A DNA stretch of 32,083 nucleotides, taken from NCBI GenBank assembly GCA_024762835.1, contig JANTGP010000014.1:1-32083 (forward strand). Direction: 5' to 3'. Shown here piece after piece: positions 8,481-16,936 of this stretch. Source of the DNA: Bacteroidota bacterium (GTDB lineage: Bacteria > Bacteroidota > Bacteroidia > Bacteroidales > M50B96). Positions within the stretch are counted from its first letter, which is position 1. Every line of letters begins with the position of its first letter. Position numbers and translations under genes: made by a program. The notes under the pieces were generated by a model. That model was not told where the DNA came from. It was given only the letters and a program-made list of their open reading frames with translations, and did not search any database.

Positions 8481-8521
8481 ATTTTTGATAATTCAATCAA
8501 TAAACCCTAATAACTTTTAAT

Positions 8522-9019
8522 ATGAAGAAGATAATCATTTTGACAATATTGTTTTTTTCTGTCTCAATGGCCTGGTCGCAGATTCCTTCAGCAGATGTAA
8601 AAACATTAGATGGAAAGACAATAAACACAAGCACAATATCAAATGATGGTAAACCAATTATTATATCGTTTTGGGCTACTTGGTGTAAGCCTTGCGTAAA
8701 AGAGCTCTCTGCTATTTCTGATGTTTATGAAGATTGGGTTGATGAAACAGGTGTAAAATTGATAGCTGTTTCTATTGACAATGCAAGAAGTATGAAACGT
8801 GTTGCACCTTATGTAAATGGTAAAGCCTGGGATTATGAGGTTTTGCTTGACCCAAATGGCGATTTTAAAAGAGTAATGAACGTTGTTAATGTTCCTCATA
8901 CATTTTTAATTGATGGAAAAGGTAAAGTTGTTTATCAACATACCTCCTATGCCGACGGTGATGAAGAAGAACTTTATGAGTTGGTTAAAAAACTTGCTGC
9001 CGGAGAAAAAATAGAATAG
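8522..9019 (+). CDS. TlpA-like exported thioredoxin-fold protein
   Basis: This 165-residue protein has a signal peptide (MKKIIILTILFFSVSMAWSQ) followed by a thioredoxin fold of the TlpA/ResA type. The active site is FWATWCKPC with Cys55 and Cys58. The family insertion after the first helix and a cis-Pro motif (NVPHTFLIDGKGKVV) are present. Such proteins act in the periplasm, reducing or exchanging disulfides in exported proteins or in cytochrome c maturation. The partner is not evident, but a second CxxC protein (the Omp28-like lipoprotein) lies two genes downstream, so a shared role in envelope thiol handling is plausible. The gene is followed by a strong intrinsic terminator. Confidence 0.92.
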   Translation: MKKIIILTILFFSVSMAWSQIPSADVKTLDGKTINTSTISNDGKPIIISFWATWCKPCVKELSAISDVYEDWVDETGVKLIAVSIDNARSMKRVAPYVNGKAWDYEVLLDPNGDFKRVMNVVNVPHTFLIDGKGKVVYQHTSYADGDEEELYELVKKLAAGEKIE

Positions 9020-9037
9020 TCTCATATTCCTATGAAC

Positions 9038-9073
9038 AAAGCTTTTGTACCATACTACAAAAGCTTTTTTTTT
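9038..9073 (+). terminator. intrinsic terminator after the TlpA-like gene
   Basis: A perfect 12-bp stem, AAAGCTTTTGTA (9038-9049) with TACAAAAGCTTT (9056-9067), encloses a 6-base loop and is followed by Ts to 9073. It separates the thioredoxin gene from the barrel gene, whose ATG is 23 bases further on. Confidence 0.85.
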
Positions 9074-9096
9074 AAATTGAAATATTATAATCAATT

Positions 9097-10803
9097 ATGA
9101 AGAAACAAATACTCAGCTTAATAATATTGCTATTTTCCGGTATTTCGATATATGCTCAAGACACAGAGCAGGCTCAAATACACGGAAATTTTCAATTAGA
9201 TGCACAAACCTACAGGGAGGATCTTAATATTAATGCTTTCCCCGCCGATGAGAAGATGTTGCTTAACAGTTATTCAAATATTATTTATACTAAAGGAAGA
9301 TTCTCTGCCGGAGCCCGATTCGAAGGATATTTAAATTCAATGCAGGGTTTTAAACCTGCCAACGAAGGTGTTGGTTTCCCTTATGCATGGGCAAAATTCG
9401 AAATAGATAACCTCGAAGTTACAGTGGGTAGCTTCTATGAGCAGTTTGGTTCAGGTTTGGTTTTTAGGGCATATGAAGAAAAAACACTTGGCTACGATAA
9501 CGCTATGAATGGTATTCGTTTGAGATATAACATTGGTAATGGTGTTATTTTAAAAGCAGTATATGGGCAACAACGTTTGATGCAAAAGATATATAATAAT
9601 CGAGCTCAGCTTGAGTTAGGTCGGGGAATAGTCAGAGGTCTTGATGGCGAATTCTTTTTAAACGAGTTAGTTCCATTTATGGCAAAGAAAGAAACTCAGA
9701 TTAGTTTTGGTGGTAGTTTTGTTAGTAAATATGAAATAGATGATGACCCAGTTTATAAATTACCACTTAATGTTGCTGCCGGTGCAGGAAGGATGAATGT
9801 ATCACGCGGAAAAATTGATTTTTCAGCTGAATATGCATATAAAAGTATAGACCCTTCGGCAGCCGGAATTGATAATAGTAACGGCAATGTGGGTCAGAGT
9901 TTTATTTACAGAAACGGTCAAGGTGCTTTAGTAAGTGCAAGTTATTCGCAAAAGGGATTAGGTATTTATTTAATGGCAAAGTCAATTGATAATATGAATT
10001 TTCGCTCTGAGCGGAATGCGAAGCTTAATGATTTGAATATTAACTCTATTCCTGATATTACTAAAAATCATACATATAATTTAGCTTCAATATATCCTTA
10101 CGGAACACAGGTAAATGGAGAGGCCGGTATAAGAACCGAGATTAGTTATAAGTTTAAACGGAAAACTGCTTTGGGTGGTCATTACGGTACAATTGTGGGC
10201 TTCAATTATTCACGTATGTTTGGATTAAAAAAGACTCAACTCAACGATTCTGTTTTACTTGTCTCAAATTCAGGTACTGCCGGTTATAATTCATCTTTAC
10301 TTAAATATGGCGATGATTTATTTTATGAAGATATTGTGCTTGAGGTTAATAAAAAAATCAATAAAAAAGTCAAGAGTATTTTTATTCTTCAAAAACTAAA
10401 ATATAATAATTCGATTGTTCATGGTGCAGGTGAGGTCGAAGGTTTTATTGATGCTTATGTCGCAATTGCAGATGTCTCATATAAATTTACTTCAAAAAAG
10501 GTGTTACGAACTGAGCTTCAACATTTATATACAAAACAGGATAAAGGGAGTTGGGCTATGTTGATGTTTGAATACTCAATACCTCACTGGTTTTTTGTTT
10601 TGTCTGACCAATATAACTATGGAAATGAGATTGAAAGTAACAGAGTTCATTATTACAATGCAGCTGTAGTTTATAACTACAAGGCAAACCGCTTTCAGAT
10701 TGGGTATGGCAAAGTTAGAGAAGGAGTTGTATGTACCGGTGGTGTTTGTCGTCGTGTACCTGCATCAAACGGAATAACAGTTTCTATAACAAGTAGTTTT
10801 TAA
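9097..10803 (+). CDS. DUF6029-like outer-membrane beta-barrel protein
   Basis: The 568-residue product has a signal peptide (MKKQILSLIILLFSGISIYAQ). It continues with repeated amphipathic strands and aromatic girdle residues typical of outer-membrane barrels, ending in a Phe (ITVSITSSF), as barrel proteins often do. The opening, with HGNFQLDAQTYRED and then VGSFYEQFGSGLVFRAYEEK (about residues 110-129), resembles what I remember of the DUF6029 family in Bacteroidota; that assignment is from memory. A CTGGVC cysteine pair occurs near the C-terminus. Function is unknown. The downstream Omp28-like lipoprotein starts 11 bases after the stop, so the two are co-transcribed and probably act together at the outer membrane. 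The upstream terminator implies its own promoter or partial readthrough. Confidence 0.85.
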   Translation: MKKQILSLIILLFSGISIYAQDTEQAQIHGNFQLDAQTYREDLNINAFPADEKMLLNSYSNIIYTKGRFSAGARFEGYLNSMQGFKPANEGVGFPYAWAKFEIDNLEVTVGSFYEQFGSGLVFRAYEEKTLGYDNAMNGIRLRYNIGNGVILKAVYGQQRLMQKIYNNRAQLELGRGIVRGLDGEFFLNELVPFMAKKETQISFGGSFVSKYEIDDDPVYKLPLNVAAGAGRMNVSRGKIDFSAEYAYKSIDPSAAGIDNSNGNVGQSFIYRNGQGALVSASYSQKGLGIYLMAKSIDNMNFRSERNAKLNDLNINSIPDITKNHTYNLASIYPYGTQVNGEAGIRTEISYKFKRKTALGGHYGTIVGFNYSRMFGLKKTQLNDSVLLVSNSGTAGYNSSLLKYGDDLFYEDIVLEVNKKINKKVKSIFILQKLKYNNSIVHGAGEVEGFIDAYVAIADVSYKFTSKKVLRTELQHLYTKQDKGSWAMLMFEYSIPHWFFVLSDQYNYGNEIESNRVHYYNAAVVYNYKANRFQIGYGKVREGVVCTGGVCRRVPASNGITVSITSSF

Positions 10804-10814
10804 ATTTTGTAATC

Positions 10815-11684
10815 ATGAAAAAAATAAAAATATTTCAACTTATCTCAATTATTGTAGTTCTGTTTATTTTTGGATGCGATACCGTTGAGGAACCTTATAT
10901 TGAAGCAAATCCTTTTACAGGTGTTTACGATTCCGACCTTCCTATAAGAAAAATATTATTGGAAGATTTTACAGGTTGGGCTTGTGTTAATTGCCCAAGA
11001 GCCTCAGAAGAGATACATAAATTACAAGAATCATTTGGTGGCCATGTAGTTGCTGTTGGTGTTCATTCTGGCTTTTTTGCCGACCCTAATTTAGGGGGCG
11101 GTCCTGATTTTAGAACTGATGTGGGCTTGGAGTTGGGAGGCGACGGGGTGTCTTCAAACGGTTTTTTTAATATATCTGATCAGCCTATGGGTGTAATTAA
11201 TATGAGAAATAAGGATGGTGATTTTCATATTAGTGATGCTGATTGGTCTAAAGAGATTTATGATATTCTAATGGTAAATAAGTTTGCCGATATTGATATT
11301 GATATTAATCTTAACTACGACGATGTAAGCAGAGAGCTTGATATTTCTATCGATTCAAAAGTATTAAACGACCTAAATTCAAAACTTAAGCTTGTAGTAT
11401 TTATTATTGAGAATAATATTATTGGCAAGCAGAAAGATGGTAGTGAGACTAATCCGAATTACAATCATATGCATGTTTTAAGGGCAGGAGTAAACGGAAC
11501 ATGGGGTGATGAGATATCAACCGAGAAACCTGTTCCTTCAAATACTGTTTTTACTAATGATTTTAGTTATACCCTTGACGGAGAATGGGACAGTTCAAAT
11601 TGTGAGGTAATAGCTTTTATTTACGACAGCGAAAGCCTCGAAGTAATTCAGGCTGAAGAAACTGAATTATCAGATGCTCTTTAA
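10815..11684 (+). CDS. Omp28-like lipoprotein with thioredoxin-type CxxC
   Basis: This 289-residue protein has a lipoprotein signal ending FIFGC (Cys21 lipidated). It then has the Omp28 family core: ILLEDFTGWACVNCPRASEE with Cys57 and Cys60 in a thioredoxin-like position, followed by VVAVGVHSGFF. The second half is beta-rich, with the VFIIENNIIG and YNHMHVLRAGVNGTWG blocks seen in Omp28-related proteins. Porphyromonas Omp28 is a surface lipoprotein with a proposed adhesin role; the CxxC motif suggests a redox or disulfide function, which is inference. It lies between two barrel genes with short gaps. The coding sequence ends 10 bases before the preferred start of the next gene. Confidence 0.87.
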   Translation: MKKIKIFQLISIIVVLFIFGCDTVEEPYIEANPFTGVYDSDLPIRKILLEDFTGWACVNCPRASEEIHKLQESFGGHVVAVGVHSGFFADPNLGGGPDFRTDVGLELGGDGVSSNGFFNISDQPMGVINMRNKDGDFHISDADWSKEIYDILMVNKFADIDIDINLNYDDVSRELDISIDSKVLNDLNSKLKLVVFIIENNIIGKQKDGSETNPNYNHMHVLRAGVNGTWGDEISTEKPVPSNTVFTNDFSYTLDGEWDSSNCEVIAFIYDSESLEVIQAEETELSDAL

Positions 11685-11694
11685 AAATCAAAAT

Positions 11695-12327
11695 ATGAAA
11701 ATAAATTTATCAAATTCAAAAAAGTTTTTAATATCAGTAATTTTCATACTCTTTGTTCTTTCCGGAATCCATGCACAGGATTTTAAAGGTGGAATAATGG
11801 GCGGATTAGTATCCAGCCAGGTTGATGGTGATAGCTGGGCGGGTTACAACAAGTCGAGTTTTACGCTTGGAGCTTTTGTTAATCGAAAGTTAAATAATGA
11901 TTTTGGTGCACAAATGGAAATTCGTTACGTAAGAAAAGGGGCTCTTCAGGATGATACAAAAAAAGGCGGTTTGACATATTACAAATCGAAGCTTAACTAT
12001 GTTGAAATACCTTTGAAAGGAAGATATTATGTGAATCGTTTTATTTTTGAGGGTGGTGCAGCACTGGGGGTATTGATAAATTCCTCTGAAGAGGATTTAT
12101 ATGGCGAAATATCAGGATTAGAAGGTACGCCCTTTAATAGAATGGAAATTAGCGGTATTATTGGATTTTCATATACTGTAAGTGAAAACATATTTATCAA
12201 TTTTCATTTACAATATTCGATGTTACCAATAAGAACTAACTTCAGCAACAATATTCAACCATTATATTATTATCAAAAATATTCATTTAATAATCTAATT
12301 GGCTTTTCGCTATACTATTATCTTTAA
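11695..12327 (+). CDS. PorT-like outer-membrane beta-barrel protein
   Basis: I choose the ATG at 11695, giving 210 residues, over the ATG at 11674, which would overlap the previous gene and add seven residues in front of a normal signal peptide (MKINLSNSKKFLISVIFIL...GIHAQ). The mature part fits the small 8-strand barrel family that includes PorT: GGIMGGLVSSQVDGD, TLGAFVNRKL, QMEIRYVRKGA, LNYVEIPLKGRYYV and GGAALGVLI are alternating strands and turns, with a terminal aromatic-rich strand ending LYYYL. PorT itself takes part in type IX secretion, but many paralogues do not, so no gene symbol is given. It closes the envelope cluster; the permease gene follows after 11 bases. Confidence 0.83.
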   Translation: MKINLSNSKKFLISVIFILFVLSGIHAQDFKGGIMGGLVSSQVDGDSWAGYNKSSFTLGAFVNRKLNNDFGAQMEIRYVRKGALQDDTKKGGLTYYKSKLNYVEIPLKGRYYVNRFIFEGGAALGVLINSSEEDLYGEISGLEGTPFNRMEISGIIGFSYTVSENIFINFHLQYSMLPIRTNFSNNIQPLYYYQKYSFNNLIGFSLYYYL

Positions 12328-12338
12328 TAGCATAACTT

Positions 12339-13916
12339 ATGTTCAAAAAAGTTCCCCACACTTATGTAATTATCTTCTCTATTGTCTTGCTGGCTGCTGT
12401 TACAACCTGGGTAATTCCGGGTGGTAAATATGTTAAAACAGAAGTAAACGGACATACTGAAATGATTTACACTTCTGTTGAAAGTCAAATGCAAACCTGG
12501 CAGGTTTTCGGAGCATTGTTTAAAGGATTTGAGCGTCAGTCGGGAATAATTGTTTTTATACTAATGATTGGTGGTGCTTTTTGGATAATGAATGAAAGTA
12601 AAGCGATTGATGTGGGTATATTTTCCTTTCTTAGATATACACATAAACTTGAGAGGTGGAAATTTATTAAATTCTTAGGAGTTCAGAATATAATAATTGC
12701 TTTAATAATGATAATGTTTTCTACACTTGGTGCTGTGTTTGGTATGAGTGAAGAAACTATTGCATTTATTATTATTCTTGTACCTCTGGCAATATCAATG
12801 GGCTACGATTCCATTACCGGAGTAAGTATGGTATTTGTTGCAGCCGGACTGGGTTTTGCCGGGGCTGTTCTTAATCCTTTTACAATTGGAATTGCACAGG
12901 GCTTAGCCGATATACCTCTTTTCTCGGGCTTTGAATACAGACTTGTATGTTGGTTTATTATTACTACTGTAGGCATTGTTTGGGTAATCAGGTATGCACT
13001 TAAAGTGAAAAAAAATCCGCAAAGCTCTATTGTTTACGAAGATGACGAATATTGGCGGAAACGAAAGGCAACAGACCCCGAACATTTGAAATATCATACT
13101 CCCAAAGCTGCATGGATAGTGTATATTATTACTGTCATAGGCTTAGGATTTTTTTCGTATTATTACAGACAAACAGACTTAAAGATTGGTAATTCCGAGG
13201 CTTTAACAATCCCCATAATTCCCATTAGTACAATATTGTTTTTAGTTATTGGATTTTTCTCTTTACGTAAATCTGTCCATTTTTTTATACTCAATCTTTT
13301 ATTGTTTACAATATTATATTTAATAGTTGGAGTAATGGGCTATGGTTGGTATATAATGGAAATTGCCAGTTTGTTCTTTGCCATGGGATTGCTCTCGGGA
13401 ATTGCAATGAGCTATGATGCTAATAGAATTACAAAACTATTCCTTGATGGCGTAAAAGATATTATGTCGGCGGCACTTATTGTTGGATTAGCCGGTGGGA
13501 TAATTGTAATACTCGAAGACGGTAAAGTGATAGATACAATTCTTCATGGCATGTCGGAGTCAATGGAAGGACTTGGGCAGGTTGCAACTGTAAGCATAAT
13601 GTATGGAATACAAACAATAATTAATATTGTTATCCCATCGGGCTCTGCAAAAGCAGCTCTCACAATGCCTATCATGGCTCCTTTCTCAGACCTTGTGGGA
13701 CTGTCGAGGCAAGCCACTGTTATGGCTTTCCAATTTGGCGATGGCTTTACCAATATGATTACTCCAACATCGGGAGTGTTAATCGGCGTGTTAGGTGTTG
13801 CTAAAATACCCTATGATAAATGGCTTAAATGGGTAACACCATTTATTATTGTGCTTATGATCTTGGGTTTCCTTTTACTAATTCCAACAGTTACAATGAA
13901 TCTTAACGGGTTTTAA
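12339..13916 (+). CDS. YfcC/DcuC-type inner-membrane permease
   Basis: The 525-residue polytopic protein starts MFKKVPHTYVIIFSIVLLAAVTTWVIPGG, the usual opening of the YfcC family within the DcuC/ArsB-like ion transporter superfamily. It has many hydrophobic segments. Two conserved re-entrant-type blocks are visible: GAVFGMSEETIAFIIILVPL (about residues 131-150) and, near the C-terminus, NIVIPSGSAKAALTMPIMAP with QFGDGFTNMITPTSG. Relatives exchange or import C4-dicarboxylates, basic amino acids or related anions; the substrate cannot be read from the sequence. A hydrophilic loop (residues about 220-260) separates the two halves. The neighbouring genes give no metabolic clue. Confidence 0.87.
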   Translation: MFKKVPHTYVIIFSIVLLAAVTTWVIPGGKYVKTEVNGHTEMIYTSVESQMQTWQVFGALFKGFERQSGIIVFILMIGGAFWIMNESKAIDVGIFSFLRYTHKLERWKFIKFLGVQNIIIALIMIMFSTLGAVFGMSEETIAFIIILVPLAISMGYDSITGVSMVFVAAGLGFAGAVLNPFTIGIAQGLADIPLFSGFEYRLVCWFIITTVGIVWVIRYALKVKKNPQSSIVYEDDEYWRKRKATDPEHLKYHTPKAAWIVYIITVIGLGFFSYYYRQTDLKIGNSEALTIPIIPISTILFLVIGFFSLRKSVHFFILNLLLFTILYLIVGVMGYGWYIMEIASLFFAMGLLSGIAMSYDANRITKLFLDGVKDIMSAALIVGLAGGIIVILEDGKVIDTILHGMSESMEGLGQVATVSIMYGIQTIINIVIPSGSAKAALTMPIMAPFSDLVGLSRQATVMAFQFGDGFTNMITPTSGVLIGVLGVAKIPYDKWLKWVTPFIIVLMILGFLLLIPTVTMNLNGF

Positions 13917-13958
13917 CTTAGCTGTCCCCTTAACTAAAAAAAATTTAAGTTCTCAATA

Positions 13959-13992
13959 ATTGCAAATTATATTAATTCCTTTTCTAATTTTG
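13959..13992 (+). promoter_or_regulatory. candidate promoter of the flavodiiron gene
   Basis: The -7 box TAATTTTG (13985-13992) matches TAnnTTTG. ATTG (13959-13962) lies 22 bases upstream, slightly long for a -33 element. The box lies inside the longer upstream reading frame that begins at 13960, supporting the start at 14020. Confidence 0.5.
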
Positions 13993-14019
13993 CAAAAAAT
14001 TAATAAATATCATTATAAA

Positions 14020-15225
14020 ATGACAAATAATAAGATATTACAAATTACTCCGGATGTTAAATGGATTGGCATTCTTGATTTTGACATTGTTACTTTTGAT
14101 GTTGTAATGGAAACAGAATATGGTACAACATATAACTCATATTTTATAGATGCCGATAAAAAGACTATTGTTGATACAGCCAAAGAAAAATTCACTGATA
14201 AATATCTGGCAAAAGTTAAAGAACTGGCAAATCCCGAAGAGATTGAATACATTGTCATGAACCATACCGAGCCTGACCACTCGGGAAGTTTGAATGCTTT
14301 ACTCGAAATTGCACCAAATGCAACTGTGGTGGGAAGTGGTAATGCACTTCGTTATCTTAAAGATATTGTTCACAAGCCTTTTAAAACTTTGAAGGTGAAA
14401 GATAATGACACCCTCGACCTTGGAAATAAAACTTTGCAATTTATCAGTGCTCCCAATCTTCATTGGCCCGACACAATGTATACATATCTCGAAGAAGACA
14501 AACTGTTATTTACATGTGATTCATTTGGAGCTCACTTTTGCGACGAAAGAATGTTTGATGACGAAATTGGCTCATGGCCTGATTCTTTTGATTATTACTT
14601 TAATGTAATCCTTAAGCCTTTTAGTAAGTTTATGCTAAAGGCTATTGAAAAGATTCGTCCTCTTGATATTTCAATGATTTGCCCGGGGCATGGTCCTATT
14701 CTGCGGTCAAATTGGAAAAATTATGTTGACTTAACTGAGAAGTATGCTAAAGCATATCTTGAAGAATCAAAATCAGCTGATGCCCGTGTTTTAATTCCCT
14801 ATGTATCAGCCTATGGTTATACCGAGAAAATGGCAAATGTTATTAAAGATGGTATTAAACAAGCCGGTAATATTGAGGTTGAATTATTGGATATAGAACA
14901 TTTGCCTTTAGGCGAACTTGATGCAAAACTAACTTATTCAAATGCAATAATAGTAGGCACTCCAACAATAAACCAGAACACATTATTACCTATCTACCGG
15001 TTATTTGCTGTGATAAATCCTTTACGCGATAAAGGTAAGCTTGCCGGTGCTTTCGGTTCTTTTGGCTGGAGTGGAGAAGGGGCACATATTGTTGAAACAA
15101 ACTTAAGAGCCTTGAAATTAGATTTCTTTCAGCAAAGTATGGCAACCAAGTTTAAAGTTCACGACGAGTCTTATGAGCAGTTAATCAATTATGGTAAATC
15201 ATTTGGCAAAGCTCTTTTGTCTTAG
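14020..15225 (+). CDS. flavodiiron protein (A-type flavoprotein, oxygen/NO reductase)
   Basis: From the ATG at 14020 the product has 401 residues. The in-frame ATG at 13960 is rejected because its extra 20 residues are not part of the family and a promoter box lies within them. The N-terminal metallo-beta-lactamase domain carries the diiron ligands: MNHTEPDHSG (His82, Glu84, Asp86, His87), NLHWPD (His148), FTCDSFG (Asp167) and CPGHGPI (His224). The C-terminal flavodoxin domain starts near residue 260 (VLIPYVSAYGYTEKMA) and includes VGTPTINQNT and GSFGWSGEGA, which bind FMN. Flavodiiron proteins reduce O2 to water or NO to N2O in the cytoplasm of anaerobes and microaerobes. No rubredoxin gene is adjacent. 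The stop lies 1 base from the convergent flippase stop. Confidence 0.94.
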   Translation: MTNNKILQITPDVKWIGILDFDIVTFDVVMETEYGTTYNSYFIDADKKTIVDTAKEKFTDKYLAKVKELANPEEIEYIVMNHTEPDHSGSLNALLEIAPNATVVGSGNALRYLKDIVHKPFKTLKVKDNDTLDLGNKTLQFISAPNLHWPDTMYTYLEEDKLLFTCDSFGAHFCDERMFDDEIGSWPDSFDYYFNVILKPFSKFMLKAIEKIRPLDISMICPGHGPILRSNWKNYVDLTEKYAKAYLEESKSADARVLIPYVSAYGYTEKMANVIKDGIKQAGNIEVELLDIEHLPLGELDAKLTYSNAIIVGTPTINQNTLLPIYRLFAVINPLRDKGKLAGAFGSFGWSGEGAHIVETNLRALKLDFFQQSMATKFKVHDESYEQLINYGKSFGKALLS

Positions 15226-15226
15226 C

Positions 15227-16669
15227 TTACTCGTTGTACTTAAAGATGTTGTAAATTGTTTTAGGACTAATTAGTTTTAAGGCAATTGCCAATAAGAACG
15301 AAGCAGAAACAGCAACAATAAGGTTAAAAGCCCAGGGCATGGGTAAAAGCTTAGAGAAGTAAATTATTACAAATACTGTTAAACTAAATAAAACAAGCTT
15401 TACTATTAAAGTAATGTTTACTTTTAGTTTAAACTTTAATGAGGCAAGAACAATTTGGTAAATTGCGGTAAACATTTGAGTTACTAAAGTTGAAACAGCC
15501 ATTCCCAAAGCCTGATAACGTGGTATAAGAATGATGTTAAGGCTTACATTTAGAATTACACCGGCTCCAGCCATAATGTTTAATGCTCTTAGACTTCCGT
15601 TTGCCGTTAGTAGGCTGCCGAATATATAGGTGAAACCTATCCAAATAAAACTAAACATGAGAATTGCAAATATTACGGCAGATGAACTGTGTAGCTCATG
15701 ATAAAGCAAGGACATAATTTCGCTTCTGTAATATAAAGAGCCAACTGCAATAATAATTGCCGGAACTATCAATAATAATGTTGAAAGTTGAAGCAATTGG
15801 GTAATGTTTTCTTTGTCTTTTATCATTTTAGAAAACATAGGCAGTAGCAAAGCTGCAAACAAATATCCAAACATCGATACTGCATCAAGAAGTCTGTTTC
15901 CTTGTGCATATATTCCGGCTTGCTCTTGTCCATTGTCAACTATACGTTCGAGAATTACCATTCCACTCCAGTTATATACCGACATCAGTAATACAAGAAT
16001 TGCAAAAGGATACGACTGTCGAATAATTGCCCGCAGATAGGTGAAATCTAATTTTAAACGAAGAAATTCACTCTTTTTAAGTACAATAAAAAATATTATC
16101 GCTGTGGTAATCAAATATGATATTGTTTGTACATAAACAAACCACTCAATTTTAAATTCACTCTCGGTGAAATTACCCCAAAGTAAGGCTGAACAAAGAA
16201 CTATCATCAAAGTTTTGTCAAGAACCGATAACAGGCTGTCGGTCTTAAAAAGTTGCAAGCCGCTAATATTTGAACGGAGATACAGAGCAAATGAAATAAG
16301 AAACTGGTTAAAAACCAGAAATATTAAAAGATATAATTGATGTTGATTGTAGCCTATTAGAAGAGCAATACTAAAACTGATAACTGCATAAACAATTGCC
16401 AAAATAAATTTTAACACAACAATATTTGACAGATATTTACTGAGAGTTTGTTTATGTTGCGAAATATGCCTGTTATTATAATTAGTTATCCCCAAATCAA
16501 GCAGGACATTCAGCAATAAAGAAAAGTTGAATAGAGAGATATAAAATCCATAATTACCTGCACCAACAATATTTTGTACTGTACGGTCAATTCCAAAAAT
16601 CCAAAAAGGCTTAATTAAAAGATTAAGGACAAGGAGTAATGCCAGATTTGTTATGAATTTTTTTTTCAA
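15227..16669 (-). CDS. Wzx-type polysaccharide flippase
   Basis: The 480-residue protein is almost wholly hydrophobic, with about 12-14 predicted membrane segments, fitting the MOP/MATE oligosaccharide flippase family. The N-terminal part (LLIKPFWIFGIDRTVQNIVGAGNYGFYISLFNF) has the usual G-x-x-x-Y-G-x-Y motif after the first helix, and the second half (YIFGSLLTANGSLRALNIMAGAGVILNVSLNIILIPRYQALGMA) contains the typical N-x-x-L-N-x-x-L-I-P-x-x-x-x-x-G-x-A pattern. It probably moves lipid-linked glycans across the inner membrane for surface polysaccharide or glycoprotein synthesis. The divergent glycosyltransferase gene supports this. It ends 1 base from the flavodiiron stop, leaving no room for a separate terminator. 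Confidence 0.9.
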   Translation of the reverse strand: MKKKFITNLALLLVLNLLIKPFWIFGIDRTVQNIVGAGNYGFYISLFNFSLLLNVLLDLGITNYNNRHISQHKQTLSKYLSNIVVLKFILAIVYAVISFSIALLIGYNQHQLYLLIFLVFNQFLISFALYLRSNISGLQLFKTDSLLSVLDKTLMIVLCSALLWGNFTESEFKIEWFVYVQTISYLITTAIIFFIVLKKSEFLRLKLDFTYLRAIIRQSYPFAILVLLMSVYNWSGMVILERIVDNGQEQAGIYAQGNRLLDAVSMFGYLFAALLLPMFSKMIKDKENITQLLQLSTLLLIVPAIIIAVGSLYYRSEIMSLLYHELHSSSAVIFAILMFSFIWIGFTYIFGSLLTANGSLRALNIMAGAGVILNVSLNIILIPRYQALGMAVSTLVTQMFTAIYQIVLASLKFKLKVNITLIVKLVLFSLTVFVIIYFSKLLPMPWAFNLIVAVSASFLLAIALKLISPKTIYNIFKYNE

Positions 16670-16716
16670 GCTTTTATTGCTTTGTAATTTTTTTAATTCA
16701 GTTTAAAATAAAAAAA

Positions 16717-16727
16717 AGGCTTTGCCT
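16717..16727 (-). promoter_or_regulatory. attenuator-like hairpin in the flippase leader
   Basis: On the minus strand, AGGC-AAA-GCCT is followed directly by a T run (plus-strand As at 16711-16717). It lies between the candidate promoter at 16751-16744 and the flippase ATG at 16669. The stem is only 4 bp, so premature termination there is a weak inference. Confidence 0.25.
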
Positions 16728-16743
16728 GTTTACTAATTGTTGT

Positions 16744-16751
16744 CAAAATTA
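16744..16751 (-). promoter_or_regulatory. candidate -7 box for the flippase gene
   Basis: On the minus strand this reads TAATTTTG, an exact TAnnTTTG match about 75 bases before the flippase ATG. No clear -33 TTTG is seen. Confidence 0.4.
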
Positions 16752-16783
16752 AAATATTAAACCATCATTTAAGCTTTATTTCT

Positions 16784-16791
16784 TATTTTTG
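16784..16791 (+). promoter_or_regulatory. candidate -7 box for the glycosyltransferase transcript
   Basis: TATTTTTG matches TAnnTTTG. It is back-to-back with the minus-strand box at 16744-16751. A start near 16798 would lead to the small ORF at 16829 and then the glycosyltransferase at 16933. The -33 element is not obvious. Confidence 0.38.
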
Positions 16792-16828
16792 ACCAAATAG
16801 CATTTTTACTAAACTAAAATGCGATTAT

Positions 16829-16936
16829 ATGATGTTAAATCTATTTAAATGGTTGCGACAATATTTTGTATATTCTAAATCTTTATACATAATGATTATG
16901 AATTTTTATTCACTTATTCTTTTTTACGATTTATGA
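16829..16936 (+). CDS. candidate 35-residue hydrophobic leader peptide
   Basis: A short frame opens at ATG ATG (16829) and reads through 35 codons to a TGA that overlaps the glycosyltransferase ATG as ATGA (16933-16936). The peptide starts MMLNLFKWLRQYFVYSKSLY and continues IMIMNFYSLILFYDL: a basic amphipathic N-terminus and a hydrophobic, aromatic-rich end that could span or associate with a membrane. The 4-base overlap is typical of translational coupling, and a candidate promoter lies about 40 bases upstream. A frame of this length can arise by chance in AT-rich DNA and no ribosome-binding site is visible, so the call is tentative. Confidence 0.3.
   Translation: MMLNLFKWLRQYFVYSKSLYIMIMNFYSLILFYDL

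Noticed and set aside
13960-14019. Longer N-terminus for the flavodiiron protein
   Set aside because: The added residues are outside the family and contain a TAnnTTTG promoter box in their DNA; ATG 14020 fits the usual family start.
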